Origin: Candidatus Melainabacteria bacterium GWA2_34_9
GTDB taxonomy: Bacteria > Cyanobacteriota > Vampirovibrionia > Gastranaerophilales > UBA9971
Reading direction: 5' to 3'
Assembly (NCBI GenBank): GCA_001784535.1
Contig: MFRJ01000101.1
Coordinates: 288-16,401, forward strand
DNA: 16,114 bases
Shown: piece by piece, positions 7,287 through 14,692 of the stretch
Position numbering within the stretch: position 1 is the first letter of the stretch
Layout: the number at the start of each line of letters is the position of its first letter
Made by a program: the position numbers and the translations under genes
Notes under the pieces: generated by a model
Databases searched by the model: none
The model's input: the letters and a program-made list of their open reading frames with translations, nothing else
Told to the model about the DNA's origin: nothing

Positions 7287-8933
7287 ATGAATTCATTCAG
7301 CCGTAATCAGGAATATAACCTAAATTTATCAGAAATTTTAGCTAAGTCTGATAAAATTTTTCATATTGTATTTAATAAAGAAGGCTTAATTATAAATTTT
7401 TCCGAAAAATTACCTGATAAACTCGGTTTTAGTCAGGATGAATTTTCTAATCTAAGTTTGCATAAAGTTTTTGACTTTCGAATATCTGAAATTACTAAAA
7501 ACCTGAATGAAATCAGCGAGATTTCTTCTGAAATAAACTTAATCCAAAAAAATAAAAACTTTTTATTCACAAAAACAATATTTTTAAAAAATAATGAAAA
7601 TATAATTTCTTTATCAATGCCTGCTTCTGAATATCAAAATATCAAAGAACTCAATAACAGGCTTATAAAAACTCTCCATACAAATATGGAAATCTTTGAT
7701 GAGCAAACTTATTCTGAAGAAAATATCTTTAACAGCATTCTGGAAAAGATAAAAAACCTTGTGAATTATGATAAATCCATTATATTTCTGCTTGAAGGAG
7801 ATACTCTTGTCACAAAAGTCCAAACCGGATTTAAAGATTATCCGGCTAATTATAGAAAAGTTATAACCGACAAGGATAAAATTTTAAATTATATCCTTTC
7901 AAACGGCAAGAGCATTGTAGATAACAACAATGAATTTAACAGCTCAATATTGAAAGAACTAAGTCTAAGCGATGATACTGAATTTTCTGCAATAATTTCA
8001 CCTTTAAAAATCAGGGAAACTGTTTACGGTTTCATAATCCTTGTCCAGAATCAGCCTGACAAATACGAAGAAAGCGATGTATCAATCCTTGAAACCATAA
8101 GTTCAACTTCTTCTTACTTGATAAAAGATGCTGAACTCAGTCAAGTATTTAAAATGCAGCTTAAAATCCTTAAAGAAAACATTACAGAAAGAACAAAAAC
8201 GCTTGAACTTATAAAAGAACAGAATAAAAAAATCCTTGAAGCCGACAAAATTAAGAATGAATTTCTTGCAAATATGTCCCATGAACTAAGAACTCCTTTA
8301 AACGCAATTATAGGGTTTTCTGAAGCTTTAAATCTTAAAATATTCGGCGAGCTAAACGAAAAACAATCTGAATATATAGGAGATATAAATTCCAGCGGTG
8401 TGCATTTGCTTGGAATGATTAATGACTTGCTGGATTTATCTAAAATCGAATCCGGCAAAATGCAAATGAGCAAAGAAATATTTAATGTAAAATCAGCCAT
8501 AAAAGAAGCATTAAATATAGTTTCTCCGCTTCTTATACAGAAAAAACAAAATATAAAGTTCGAATGCAAGGATGAATCTTTTGAAATTTGCGCAGACAGA
8601 AGAAAATTTCATCAAATACTATATAATTTAATAAGCAATGCAATAAAATTTACACCGGAAAACGGTACTATTGAAATTAAAGCGACAAAAGACGGTAAAT
8701 TTTTGAAAGTATCAGTAAAAGATAACGGCATTGGAATACCTCCTGCCTTCCATGAAAAGATTTTTGCAAAATTTCAACAGGTAGACAGTTCTTATTCGAC
8801 CAAACAAGGCAGTACTGGGCTGGGGTTGACCATAACTAAAGAACTTGTGAGCCTCCATGGTGGTAAAATAATCTTAGAAAGTAAGCTAAACAAAGGTTCG
8901 ACTTTTATTTTCACTATTCCAATAAAGGATTAA
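7287..8933 (+). CDS. Soluble sensor histidine kinase (PAS-GAF-HisKA-HATPase)
   Basis: 548 residues with no signal peptide or membrane helix, so a cytoplasmic sensor. Residues about 15-115 look like a PAS domain (IVFNKEGLIINFSEKL..LGFSQDEF). About 145-285 resembles GAF, followed by a coiled coil (285-320). The kinase core is canonical: H box FLANMSHELRTPLNAIIGFSEAL with phospho-acceptor H332, N box with N451, G1 box DNGIGIP (479-485), F box and G2 box GSTGLGL (508-514). It autophosphorylates H332 and should pass phosphate to the response regulator encoded 3 bases downstream. There is no clear Shine-Dalgarno before the ATG, and a TATAAT ends 6 bases before it, so translation may be leaderless. 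The signal is unknown; no heme or flavin ligand is certain. Confidence 0.92.
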   Translation: MNSFSRNQEYNLNLSEILAKSDKIFHIVFNKEGLIINFSEKLPDKLGFSQDEFSNLSLHKVFDFRISEITKNLNEISEISSEINLIQKNKNFLFTKTIFLKNNENIISLSMPASEYQNIKELNNRLIKTLHTNMEIFDEQTYSEENIFNSILEKIKNLVNYDKSIIFLLEGDTLVTKVQTGFKDYPANYRKVITDKDKILNYILSNGKSIVDNNNEFNSSILKELSLSDDTEFSAIISPLKIRETVYGFIILVQNQPDKYEESDVSILETISSTSSYLIKDAELSQVFKMQLKILKENITERTKTLELIKEQNKKILEADKIKNEFLANMSHELRTPLNAIIGFSEALNLKIFGELNEKQSEYIGDINSSGVHLLGMINDLLDLSKIESGKMQMSKEIFNVKSAIKEALNIVSPLLIQKKQNIKFECKDESFEICADRRKFHQILYNLISNAIKFTPENGTIEIKATKDGKFLKVSVKDNGIGIPPAFHEKIFAKFQQVDSSYSTKQGSTGLGLTITKELVSLHGGKIILESKLNKGSTFIFTIPIKD

Positions 8934-8936
8934 CAA

Positions 8937-9320
8937 ATGCAAACCTCTAAAACTGTACTCATAGTGGAAGATAACCCTACAAATTTAAAACTCCTAAGAG
9001 ATATTTTAACTTTTCAAAAATACAGTGTGCTTGAAGCTATAGACGGAAAATCCGCTCTTGAATCAGTTAAAGAAAACTATAATAAGATTGATTTAATCCT
9101 CATGGATATGCAACTTCCTGATATTAACGGGTTAGAAGTTATTCAAAAAATAAAAGCCTATCCTGAAAGCCTGAATATCCCAATAATTGTAGTATCAGCC
9201 CACGCAATGGAATCCGACATAAAAAAATGTTATAAAGCAGGCTGCATTGACTATATTACAAAACCTATAAATGTTCAGGAATTTATTAACAAAATTAATT
9301 CATTTTTTTTAAATAGATAA
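8937..9320 (+). CDS. Single-domain response regulator, DivK/CheY-like
   Basis: 127 residues consisting of one receiver domain and no output domain. The acidic pocket is E11 and D12, the phospho-acceptor is D57 in LILMDMQLP, the switch Ser is S87 in VVSAHAM, and the conserved Lys is K109 in YITKPI. The order of motifs and the EDNPTNLKLL start resemble DivK-type regulators that act by protein contact or in multi-step phosphorelays. Start ATG is 3 bases after the kinase stop, so the two are translationally linked partners. The target is not encoded nearby: the next gene is a MarR regulator behind a terminator. Confidence 0.93.
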   Translation: MQTSKTVLIVEDNPTNLKLLRDILTFQKYSVLEAIDGKSALESVKENYNKIDLILMDMQLPDINGLEVIQKIKAYPESLNIPIIVVSAHAMESDIKKCYKAGCIDYITKPINVQEFINKINSFFLNR

Positions 9321-9365
9321 ACAAATAAATATAATAACAAACGAATATAATATATGGTTGTTTTT

Positions 9366-9399
9366 GCTATAGTTGCTATTGCAACTATAGCTTGTTTTT
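9366..9399 (+). terminator. Intrinsic terminator of the kinase-regulator pair
   Basis: Perfect 11-base stem GCTATAGTTGC (9366-9376), loop TATT, then GCAACTATAGC (9381-9391), followed by TTGTTTTT on the plus strand. It lies 46 bases after the response regulator stop and about 70 bases before marR. Confidence 0.85.
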
Positions 9400-9410
9400 G
9401 GTTTAATTAA

Positions 9411-9430
9411 TGTAACAACTAACTTGTAAC
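9411..9430 (+). promoter_or_regulatory. Repeated TGTAAC sites upstream of marR, candidate autoregulatory operator
   Basis: TGTAAC occurs at 9411-9416 and 9425-9430, 14 bases apart, with similar flanks (TGTAACAACTA and TGTAACTAGC). They lie 32-51 bases before the marR ATG, in the gap between the upstream terminator and the gene, where MarR proteins commonly bind their own promoter. The sites are direct repeats rather than the usual MarR palindrome. Operator role is inference. Confidence 0.35.
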
Positions 9431-9461
9431 TAGCTTAATTTAGACAATTGGGGAAGGTAAT

Positions 9462-9911
9462 ATGGATACTCAAAAATTTGTTACTGAAGATTGTATGAGT
9501 CATGTTATAGGAAAAACCGTACAAAGCATTAAAAACCTTGTTTTCAGAGAATTTAAAGCCAAAAACTTTAACATTACTCCTGAACAATGGGCGGTTTTGT
9601 CTTATCTTCATAAAGAAGACGGGCTTTATCAAAAACAAATAGCTGATTTTTTATTCAAAGACAAGCCTACAGTCACTAGAATTCTTGATATTTTGGAGAA
9701 AAAAAACCTTATTATTAGGATTTCTGACGAAAAAGATCGCAGGAAATTTAAAATTTATCTTACTCAGAATGGAAAAGACACTGTAACCCAGCTAACTCCT
9801 ATCGCAAAAGAAGTTCAGCATAAAATCAGAGAAAATATCCAACAAGAAGAACTAGAAATTTTAAAAACCATCCTGAACAAAATTTATATAAACGCCACCA
9901 ATAATTTTTAA
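9462..9911 (+). CDS. MarR-family transcriptional regulator
   Basis: 149 residues; ATG preceded by GGGGAAGG (9450-9457), a strong ribosome site. Winged helix-turn-helix of the MarR family: helix 37-51 (ITPEQWAVLSYL), helix-turn-helix with recognition helix about 67-80 (KDKPTVTRILDILEKK), and the wing with the DEKDRRK..YLT signature at 89-101. Such dimers usually repress their own operon and release DNA when they bind a phenolic or other small ligand, or when a cysteine is oxidised; the only Cys here is C11. The gene heads a plus-strand cluster and the TolC-like gene starts 23 bases after it, so control of an outer membrane exporter is the likely role. Confidence 0.93.
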   Translation: MDTQKFVTEDCMSHVIGKTVQSIKNLVFREFKAKNFNITPEQWAVLSYLHKEDGLYQKQIADFLFKDKPTVTRILDILEKKNLIIRISDEKDRRKFKIYLTQNGKDTVTQLTPIAKEVQHKIRENIQQEELEILKTILNKIYINATNNF

Positions 9912-9934
9912 TAAAGCGAAAATCGGCATAAAAA

Positions 9935-11581
9935 ATGAACATAAAGAAAATAATAAAAATCTTTATATTTATTGTAATGATTAGCTATTTAACAGCTAAT
10001 TATTGTTATGCTCAGGAAATAATACCTAAACAACCTGAAAATATTGAAAAACCGATTAATCCTGAAATACTTCCACAAATAAAACCTGATGAAACAATAA
10101 CTCAAAATCCAATTGATACAAAAGCTCCTCCAGCAGTAGCTGATATTCTAAAAAAAACCGAACCACCGAAAGAAGTGCCGAAAGACCCTCGTCCTGAACG
10201 AGCAAAAGACGCAAACCCAAACAAACCTGACATTTGCGGCAATATAATTTTTGATTTAACAGAAAAAGAACAGCCTATCAGCCTGAAAGATGCACTGGCA
10301 ATTTCTATGGAAAAAAACTTTGATATTAAAATATTTGAACAAAAAGCTGAAAAAAATAAATGGAATTATTATGGAACAATTGCAAACTTTCTTCCTGACA
10401 TTGACCCTAATATGAATTTACAAAAAAACAAAGGTGAGTTCATTGTCAATACGATTATTCCTGATCAGGTAACAGAAACTGCATTACAATTAAACCTTGA
10501 TTACTATTATTTTGTGAGTATAAAAAAATATTTTAACTTACAAGTTGCAAGAAATGACTATAAATCTCAAAAAAAACAACTTGAATATACAAAAGATCAG
10601 GTTTTAAAAGATTCAGCAATAAAATATTATGAACTTCTGGAAAGCAAAAGAGGAATAGAAATTTTAAAAACCAATATTGATCAAATAAAAGAACAATTAA
10701 GAATTAACAAAGAAAAACAGGAAGCCGGTATCGGAACAAAATTTGATGTTTTGAGAGCAGAGGCGGATTTAGCCAGAGCAAATCAGTCCTTGACACTTGC
10801 AGAGAACATTTATAGACTAGACCAGGCGCAACTGGCAAATATTATAGGTCTTCCCGTTTTCATTCAACTTGTTCCCGATGATGATGACATTAAAATAAAA
10901 GAAATTTTCAAAAACTGCTTTAATTTGGAACAAGCTAAGGAGATTGCCATGTCTACCAGACCTGATCTTCAAGCTGCAAAATTTGACATAGAAGCTGCAA
11001 AGCAAAAAAGAAATTCAAGCTATTCAAATTATATACCTGATATTGCTTTATTCGGACAGTATGCAAGACAAGGAACCGGTCAATCAGGATATTTGCCGAA
11101 TCAAATATACGGAATAGCTGTGGGATGGAATTTGTCGCTAAATGATATTTCAACGGGATTCATCTCTCCTGCGGGACTTGGACTAGGGTTAATGAACTAT
11201 ACAAACATCAAAGCTCGCTCTGCTGAGTTGAATGAATCAAAATTAAACTATATAAAAAAATCAAGAGACATAGAAGAAAATCTTGTAAGAACTTTCTTCA
11301 ATACTGTAACTGCAAGAAGCCTTATAGATTCTACCTGGGCAGAGCTTCAGGCTGCTGCAGAAAGCAGAAATATTTCTGTAATAAGACTTAAAGCCGGTAT
11401 CGGAACATTTATAGACGTTCTTCAGGCACAAAGCACTTATACAAGTGCAAATATAAACCATCTAACTGCTGTTGTCGGATATGATATTTCGCAAGTTGAA
11501 TTACTGTTTGAAATGGGCGTGATTTCGGTAAATAATATATTGGAAGGATTCAACAGCGACAGCGGTGGAACCACAAAATAG
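9935..11581 (+). CDS. TolC-like outer membrane efflux protein with proline-rich N-terminal extension
   Basis: 548 residues. A signal peptide (residues 1-26, K-rich start, hydrophobic core, cut after CYA) exports it. Residues 31-99 form an unusual linker with about 16 prolines and many Glu, Lys and Asp. The outer membrane efflux protein domain starts near 113 (ISLKDALAISMEKNFDI) and shows the two-fold repeat of the family. AGIGT occurs in both halves, followed by FDVLRAEADLARA in the first and FIDVLQAQSTYTSA in the second. Members form trimeric channels spanning the outer membrane and periplasm for RND, MFS or ABC pumps. No pump or adaptor gene is next to it; tlyA follows 7 bases later. Proximity to marR suggests drug- or stress-responsive control. 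Confidence 0.9.
   Translation: MNIKKIIKIFIFIVMISYLTANYCYAQEIIPKQPENIEKPINPEILPQIKPDETITQNPIDTKAPPAVADILKKTEPPKEVPKDPRPERAKDANPNKPDICGNIIFDLTEKEQPISLKDALAISMEKNFDIKIFEQKAEKNKWNYYGTIANFLPDIDPNMNLQKNKGEFIVNTIIPDQVTETALQLNLDYYYFVSIKKYFNLQVARNDYKSQKKQLEYTKDQVLKDSAIKYYELLESKRGIEILKTNIDQIKEQLRINKEKQEAGIGTKFDVLRAEADLARANQSLTLAENIYRLDQAQLANIIGLPVFIQLVPDDDDIKIKEIFKNCFNLEQAKEIAMSTRPDLQAAKFDIEAAKQKRNSSYSNYIPDIALFGQYARQGTGQSGYLPNQIYGIAVGWNLSLNDISTGFISPAGLGLGLMNYTNIKARSAELNESKLNYIKKSRDIEENLVRTFFNTVTARSLIDSTWAELQAAAESRNISVIRLKAGIGTFIDVLQAQSTYTSANINHLTAVVGYDISQVELLFEMGVISVNNILEGFNSDSGGTTK
10722..10738 (+). repeat. First copy of a 17-base exact repeat within the tolC-like gene
   Basis: AAGCCGGTATCGGAACA here is identical to 11391-11407. 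Both encode the AGIGT turn, one in each half of the internally duplicated efflux protein. Confidence 0.8.
11391..11407 (+). repeat. Second copy of the 17-base exact repeat within the tolC-like gene
   Basis: Identical to 10722-10738, in the equivalent position of the second structural repeat. The surrounding DNA has diverged. Confidence 0.8.
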
Positions 11582-11588
11582 GTAATTT

Positions 11589-12455
11589 ATGAATAAAAAA
11601 GAACGATTAGATAATTATCTTGTAGCAAATGGGTATTTTGATACAAAAAATCAGGCGCAGGGGAATATTCTCGCCGGTAAAGTCAAAATAAACGGGGAAA
11701 TCTTAACAAAATCCGGCACACAGATAAATACTGAAAAACCTCAAATTATTGAAATAGAATCAATGCCTTACGTCAGCAGAGGCGGTTTTAAGATTGAAAA
11801 AGCTCTGAATGAGTTTAATATAAATCTACAGGATAAAATTTGCCTTGATGCTGGAGCTTCTACAGGAGGTTTTACTGATTGCATGCTTCAAAATGGCGCT
11901 GCTAAGATTTATGCAGTAGATGTGGGCTATGGTCAAATAGCTTGGAAACTTAGAAACAACCCGAAAGTTGTGGTTATCGAAAGAACTAATATCAGAAACG
12001 TCAAGCCTGAAGAAGCTTATAAAGATATTACACTGGAAGAAAGCAATAATTTTGCAGAATTTTGCACAATGGACTTATCTTTTATCTCAATAACAAAAGT
12101 TCTTGGCAACATCAAAAATTTAATGAATCCTGAAAAGCAAGAAATCGTTGCTCTCATAAAACCGCAGTTTGAAGCGGGTAAAGACCTTGTACCGAAAAGC
12201 GGAGTGATTAAAGATAAAAATATTCATGTTAATGTAATTAAAAATATTATAAATTTCGCTTGCACAATAAATCTTTCCCCTGTAAATTTAGTTTACTCTC
12301 CCATTCAAGGACCCGCGGGAAATATTGAATATTTGATTCATTTAAAAAAATCCAATACTGACGAAATTTTTGACCAACAAGAATTTGAAAAACTAATCAC
12401 CGAAACAACAGAGAAGGCTCATGAACACTTTAACTCAAATAAAATCAACAAATAA
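11589..12455 (+). CDS. tlyA: TlyA-family rRNA 2'-O-methyltransferase/hemolysin-like protein
   Basis: 288 residues. The N-terminus is an S4 RNA-binding domain (1-60, RLDNYLVANGYFDTKNQAQGNI). The YVSRGGFKIEKAL linker is the TlyA hallmark, followed by an FtsJ-like methyltransferase domain with the S-adenosylmethionine motif DAGASTGGF (87-95). Candidate K-D-K-E catalytic residues are the Lys in GGFKIEKAL, the Asp in MDLSFIS, the Lys in IKPQFEAGK and the Glu in GNIEYLIHL. Characterised TlyA proteins methylate cytidines of 16S and/or 23S rRNA; a haemolysin role is reported but contested. It is longer than many homologues because of a charged C-terminal tail of about 37 residues, whose last codons overlap the start of nadK. 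AGG stands 7 bases before the ATG, and tolC ends 7 bases upstream. Confidence 0.9.
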   Translation: MNKKERLDNYLVANGYFDTKNQAQGNILAGKVKINGEILTKSGTQINTEKPQIIEIESMPYVSRGGFKIEKALNEFNINLQDKICLDAGASTGGFTDCMLQNGAAKIYAVDVGYGQIAWKLRNNPKVVVIERTNIRNVKPEEAYKDITLEESNNFAEFCTMDLSFISITKVLGNIKNLMNPEKQEIVALIKPQFEAGKDLVPKSGVIKDKNIHVNVIKNIINFACTINLSPVNLVYSPIQGPAGNIEYLIHLKKSNTDEIFDQQEFEKLITETTEKAHEHFNSNKINK

Positions 12456-13320
12456 TAGAATCCTGAATCTTTCAAAAATCGGGATTATTTACAATACCGA
12501 ACATAAAACAGCTCAATCTGTAGCAGAAAACCTTGGAAATATCCTAATTTCTAAAGGATTTTCCAGTATTAAAATGATTGCCATCTCAGGAAAACAAAAA
12601 GATCATAAATTTGATTTTCCTGAGATAACAATGGCTTTTATTATCGGCGGTGACGGTACATTTCTAGGAGCTTCTAGGTTTTTTGCGTCTTATGATATAC
12701 CTCTCTTTGGGATAAACACAGGTAGGCTTGGATTTCTCTCGCAGCTTGTTCCATCGGAACTAAAAAAAGGCGTAGAAAAAATACTGGAAGGCAAATTTGC
12801 TATAGAAGAACGACTTATGATCAAGTCAAATACTTTTATAGATGAATCTAAAGCTAAAATTGCCCTTAATGATGTGGTTATAAAAGGCGGCGATGTTTCA
12901 AGATCAATGCAGCTCTTTCTATACATAAACGATAAACATGTATGTGATTATATAGCAGATGGATTAATTATTTCTACTCCTACAGGATCGACAGCATATA
13001 CACTTTCCGCTGGAGGACCTGTTGTAGTGCCTGAACTGGAAGCTTTTGTAATTGTACCAATATGCCCTCACACTTTAACCACAAGACCTATAGTTATTCC
13101 TGCTTATGAAAACATTACAGTAAAAATAAACAGCGACGAAGAATCCGTTTATGTAACTTCTGACGGGCAGGAAAACGTAAAGATTTCAGGAAATGATACA
13201 ATTAACGTACAAAAATACGAACACAAAGCTCTTTTGATACAAATAGAAGACGAAGATGAAAGCGGATTTTACAGCATATTACGGAAAAAACTCCACTGGG
13301 GAGTTTCTCCGAGTTCTTAA
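12421..13320 (+). CDS. nadK: NAD kinase
   Basis: Phosphorylates NAD to NADP in the cytoplasm using ATP or polyphosphate. 299 residues. Visible motifs: IGIIYNTEHK nucleotide-binding start (20-29), the GGDGTFLGASR catalytic loop with D78, GINTGRLGFL (97-106), NDVVIKGG (150-157) and TPTGSTAYTLSAGGP (187-200), then the ILRKKLHWG C-terminus common to the family. About 18 residues precede the usual start. The ATG at 12421 has GAGAAGG 5 bases upstream within tlyA, which supports it, and the genes overlap by 35 bases in different frames, implying coupled translation. The last codons also form part of a minus-strand terminator. The pairing of tlyA and nadK is seen in many bacteria. Confidence 0.96.
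   Translation: MNTLTQIKSTNNRILNLSKIGIIYNTEHKTAQSVAENLGNILISKGFSSIKMIAISGKQKDHKFDFPEITMAFIIGGDGTFLGASRFFASYDIPLFGINTGRLGFLSQLVPSELKKGVEKILEGKFAIEERLMIKSNTFIDESKAKIALNDVVIKGGDVSRSMQLFLYINDKHVCDYIADGLIISTPTGSTAYTLSAGGPVVVPELEAFVIVPICPHTLTTRPIVIPAYENITVKINSDEESVYVTSDGQENVKISGNDTINVQKYEHKALLIQIEDEDESGFYSILRKKLHWGVSPSS
13285..13306 (-). terminator. Minus-strand intrinsic terminator of the aminotransferase gene, inside nadK
   Basis: Read on the minus strand: AAACTCC (13306-13300), loop CCAGT, GGAGTTT (13294-13288), running on into further Ts to give TTTTTT at 13290-13285. It begins 31 bases after the stop of the minus-strand aminotransferase. The plus strand has only TTT after the stem, so it is oriented for the minus strand although it lies in the last codons of nadK. 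Confidence 0.7.
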
Positions 13321-13336
13321 ACTTTTATATATTGAG

Positions 13337-14599
13337 TTAAGCCCAGGTGAATCCGTCTTCTTTCATTCTTTCGATGACTTTATAAAGGTCGCTATCTTCG
13401 GCAACAATAGAAAGCCTGAAGAATCCTTCGCCGTTATCACCGAATCCTGTTCCGGGAACTATTACAACACCCGAAGTTTCAAGTACTTTCTGGCAAAATT
13501 CCTCAGAATCTTTAAATCTTGACGGCACATGCAACCATAAATAGAATGTGGCTTTAGGAATAATCAAATTATCCATATCCCATCCAAGCTCTTTAAAACC
13601 TTTTACAAGAATTTCCTGCTTTTTCTGGTACATTGCATTGGCTTTTTTTATGTATTCATCGCCTTCTTCAGAAACAAGAATTTCAGCACCCGCTTTTTGT
13701 AAAGCTTTAAAGATACCTGTATCAACTGTTGATTTAAGTTTTCCAAGGATTCCTACAGCGTCTTTATTTCCGCATGCCCAGCCAATACGCCAACCCGTCA
13801 TACTATATGGCTTACTTAAACTGTGGAATTCAATTGCGATATCTTTTGCACCTTCAAATTCAAAAATACTTGCAGGAGGCTCCTGATCACCAAAGTACAT
13901 ATCAGCATAAGCCGCATCACTCACCAATAAAATATTTCTTTGTCTGCAAAAAGCAACAACTTTTTTCAAATATTCTCTTGTAGCAGTCGCACCTAGAGGA
14001 TTATTGGGGTAATTTATTACAACAGCTTTAACTTTAGAAGAAGAAAACCCTTCCCCCTCAAGCTTTTTCATTAAATCTTCAAGATCAGGCATAAAATTAT
14101 TGTCGTAATTTAAAGGAATCGAGTAAGCTTTACCGCCTGCAACCTTGATTTGTTCTTTAAAAGAGGCATATCCCGGATCAGGAATCATAATAATATCCTG
14201 CTCTTTTTCGTTCAGAGTCGGATTTATCAGACATCTAAAAATATGCGCAAGCCCTTCTTTTGAACCTATCAAAGAAAATATTTCTGTTTTAGGGTCTAAT
14301 TCAACGCCGAATCTTTTTTTCATTCTGGAGGCAACAGCTTCAAGAAAATACATTTCGCCCTTTGGAACTGAATATGAATGAATGCCTGGCTCATTAAGGC
14401 AATTTTTAAGAGCGTTTATTACAAATTCCGGCGGTGCTTGAGTCGGAGCACCTATACTAAGGTTTATCGGAGCTCTGTTTTTTGCTTTTAGTTCAGGTGT
14501 AAGTCTTGTCATTTCCTGTTTTATCCTGAACATAATATATGTTTCAAGGGTTTTAACATAGTCAGAATAAAGACTTTTAATGTCGATACTGGCTTGCAT
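13337..14599 (-). CDS. dapL: Class I/II aminotransferase, probably LL-diaminopimelate aminotransferase
   Basis: 420 residues, fold type I pyridoxal phosphate enzyme. Visible residues: Schiff-base K263 in HSLSKPYSMTGWRIGWACGN, NYPNNPLGATA (196-206), SDAAYADMYF (D228 and Y231 for cofactor contacts), and the substrate carboxylate Arg R395 in FFRLSIV. The N-terminal INLSIGAPTQAPP and HSYSVPKGE motifs fit the DapL/aspartate aminotransferase group. DapL makes LL-diaminopimelate from tetrahydrodipicolinate and glutamate in one step, feeding lysine and peptidoglycan synthesis, and is known from cyanobacteria, chlamydiae and relatives. Aspartate, alanine or another aminotransferase activity cannot be excluded from sequence reading alone. 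The ATG has AGAGG 8 bases upstream and its own promoter, so it is transcribed apart from its upstream neighbour. It is convergent with nadK, 16 bases apart. Confidence 0.85.
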   Translation of the reverse strand: MQASIDIKSLYSDYVKTLETYIMFRIKQEMTRLTPELKAKNRAPINLSIGAPTQAPPEFVINALKNCLNEPGIHSYSVPKGEMYFLEAVASRMKKRFGVELDPKTEIFSLIGSKEGLAHIFRCLINPTLNEKEQDIIMIPDPGYASFKEQIKVAGGKAYSIPLNYDNNFMPDLEDLMKKLEGEGFSSSKVKAVVINYPNNPLGATATREYLKKVVAFCRQRNILLVSDAAYADMYFGDQEPPASIFEFEGAKDIAIEFHSLSKPYSMTGWRIGWACGNKDAVGILGKLKSTVDTGIFKALQKAGAEILVSEEGDEYIKKANAMYQKKQEILVKGFKELGWDMDNLIIPKATFYLWLHVPSRFKDSEEFCQKVLETSGVVIVPGTGFGDNGEGFFRLSIVAEDSDLYKVIERMKEDGFTWA

Positions 14600-14645
14600 A
14601 CAATAATCCTCTCAAAAATTTATAATTTATTATTTACTTAACATG

Positions 14646-14674
14646 ATTCTATATGGAAGTGAAAATTTTGCCAA
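14646..14674 (-). promoter_or_regulatory. Sigma70-type promoter for the aminotransferase gene
   Basis: On the minus strand: -35 TTGGCA (14674-14669, 5/6 match), 17-base spacer, -10 TAGAAT (14651-14646, 5/6 match). The expected transcript starts near 14639, giving a leader of about 40 bases that includes the AGAGG ribosome site. It is the best promoter match in the window. Confidence 0.7.
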
Positions 14675-14692
14675 CATTGAATTTGAAAAAAT

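Noticed and set aside
8141..8569. 142-codon minus-strand frame inside the histidine kinase
   Set aside because: It lies opposite the highly conserved HisKA region, and its sequence is Ser/Phe/Ile-rich as expected of an antisense shadow.
13316..13344. Plus-strand terminator after nadK (CTTAA...TTAAG)
   Set aside because: The arms pair imperfectly and lack a downstream T-run; only the minus-strand hairpin nearby is convincing.
13256..13522. Plus-strand frame crossing the nadK-dapL junction
   Set aside because: It overlaps two confident genes in other frames and has no ribosome site or recognisable domain.
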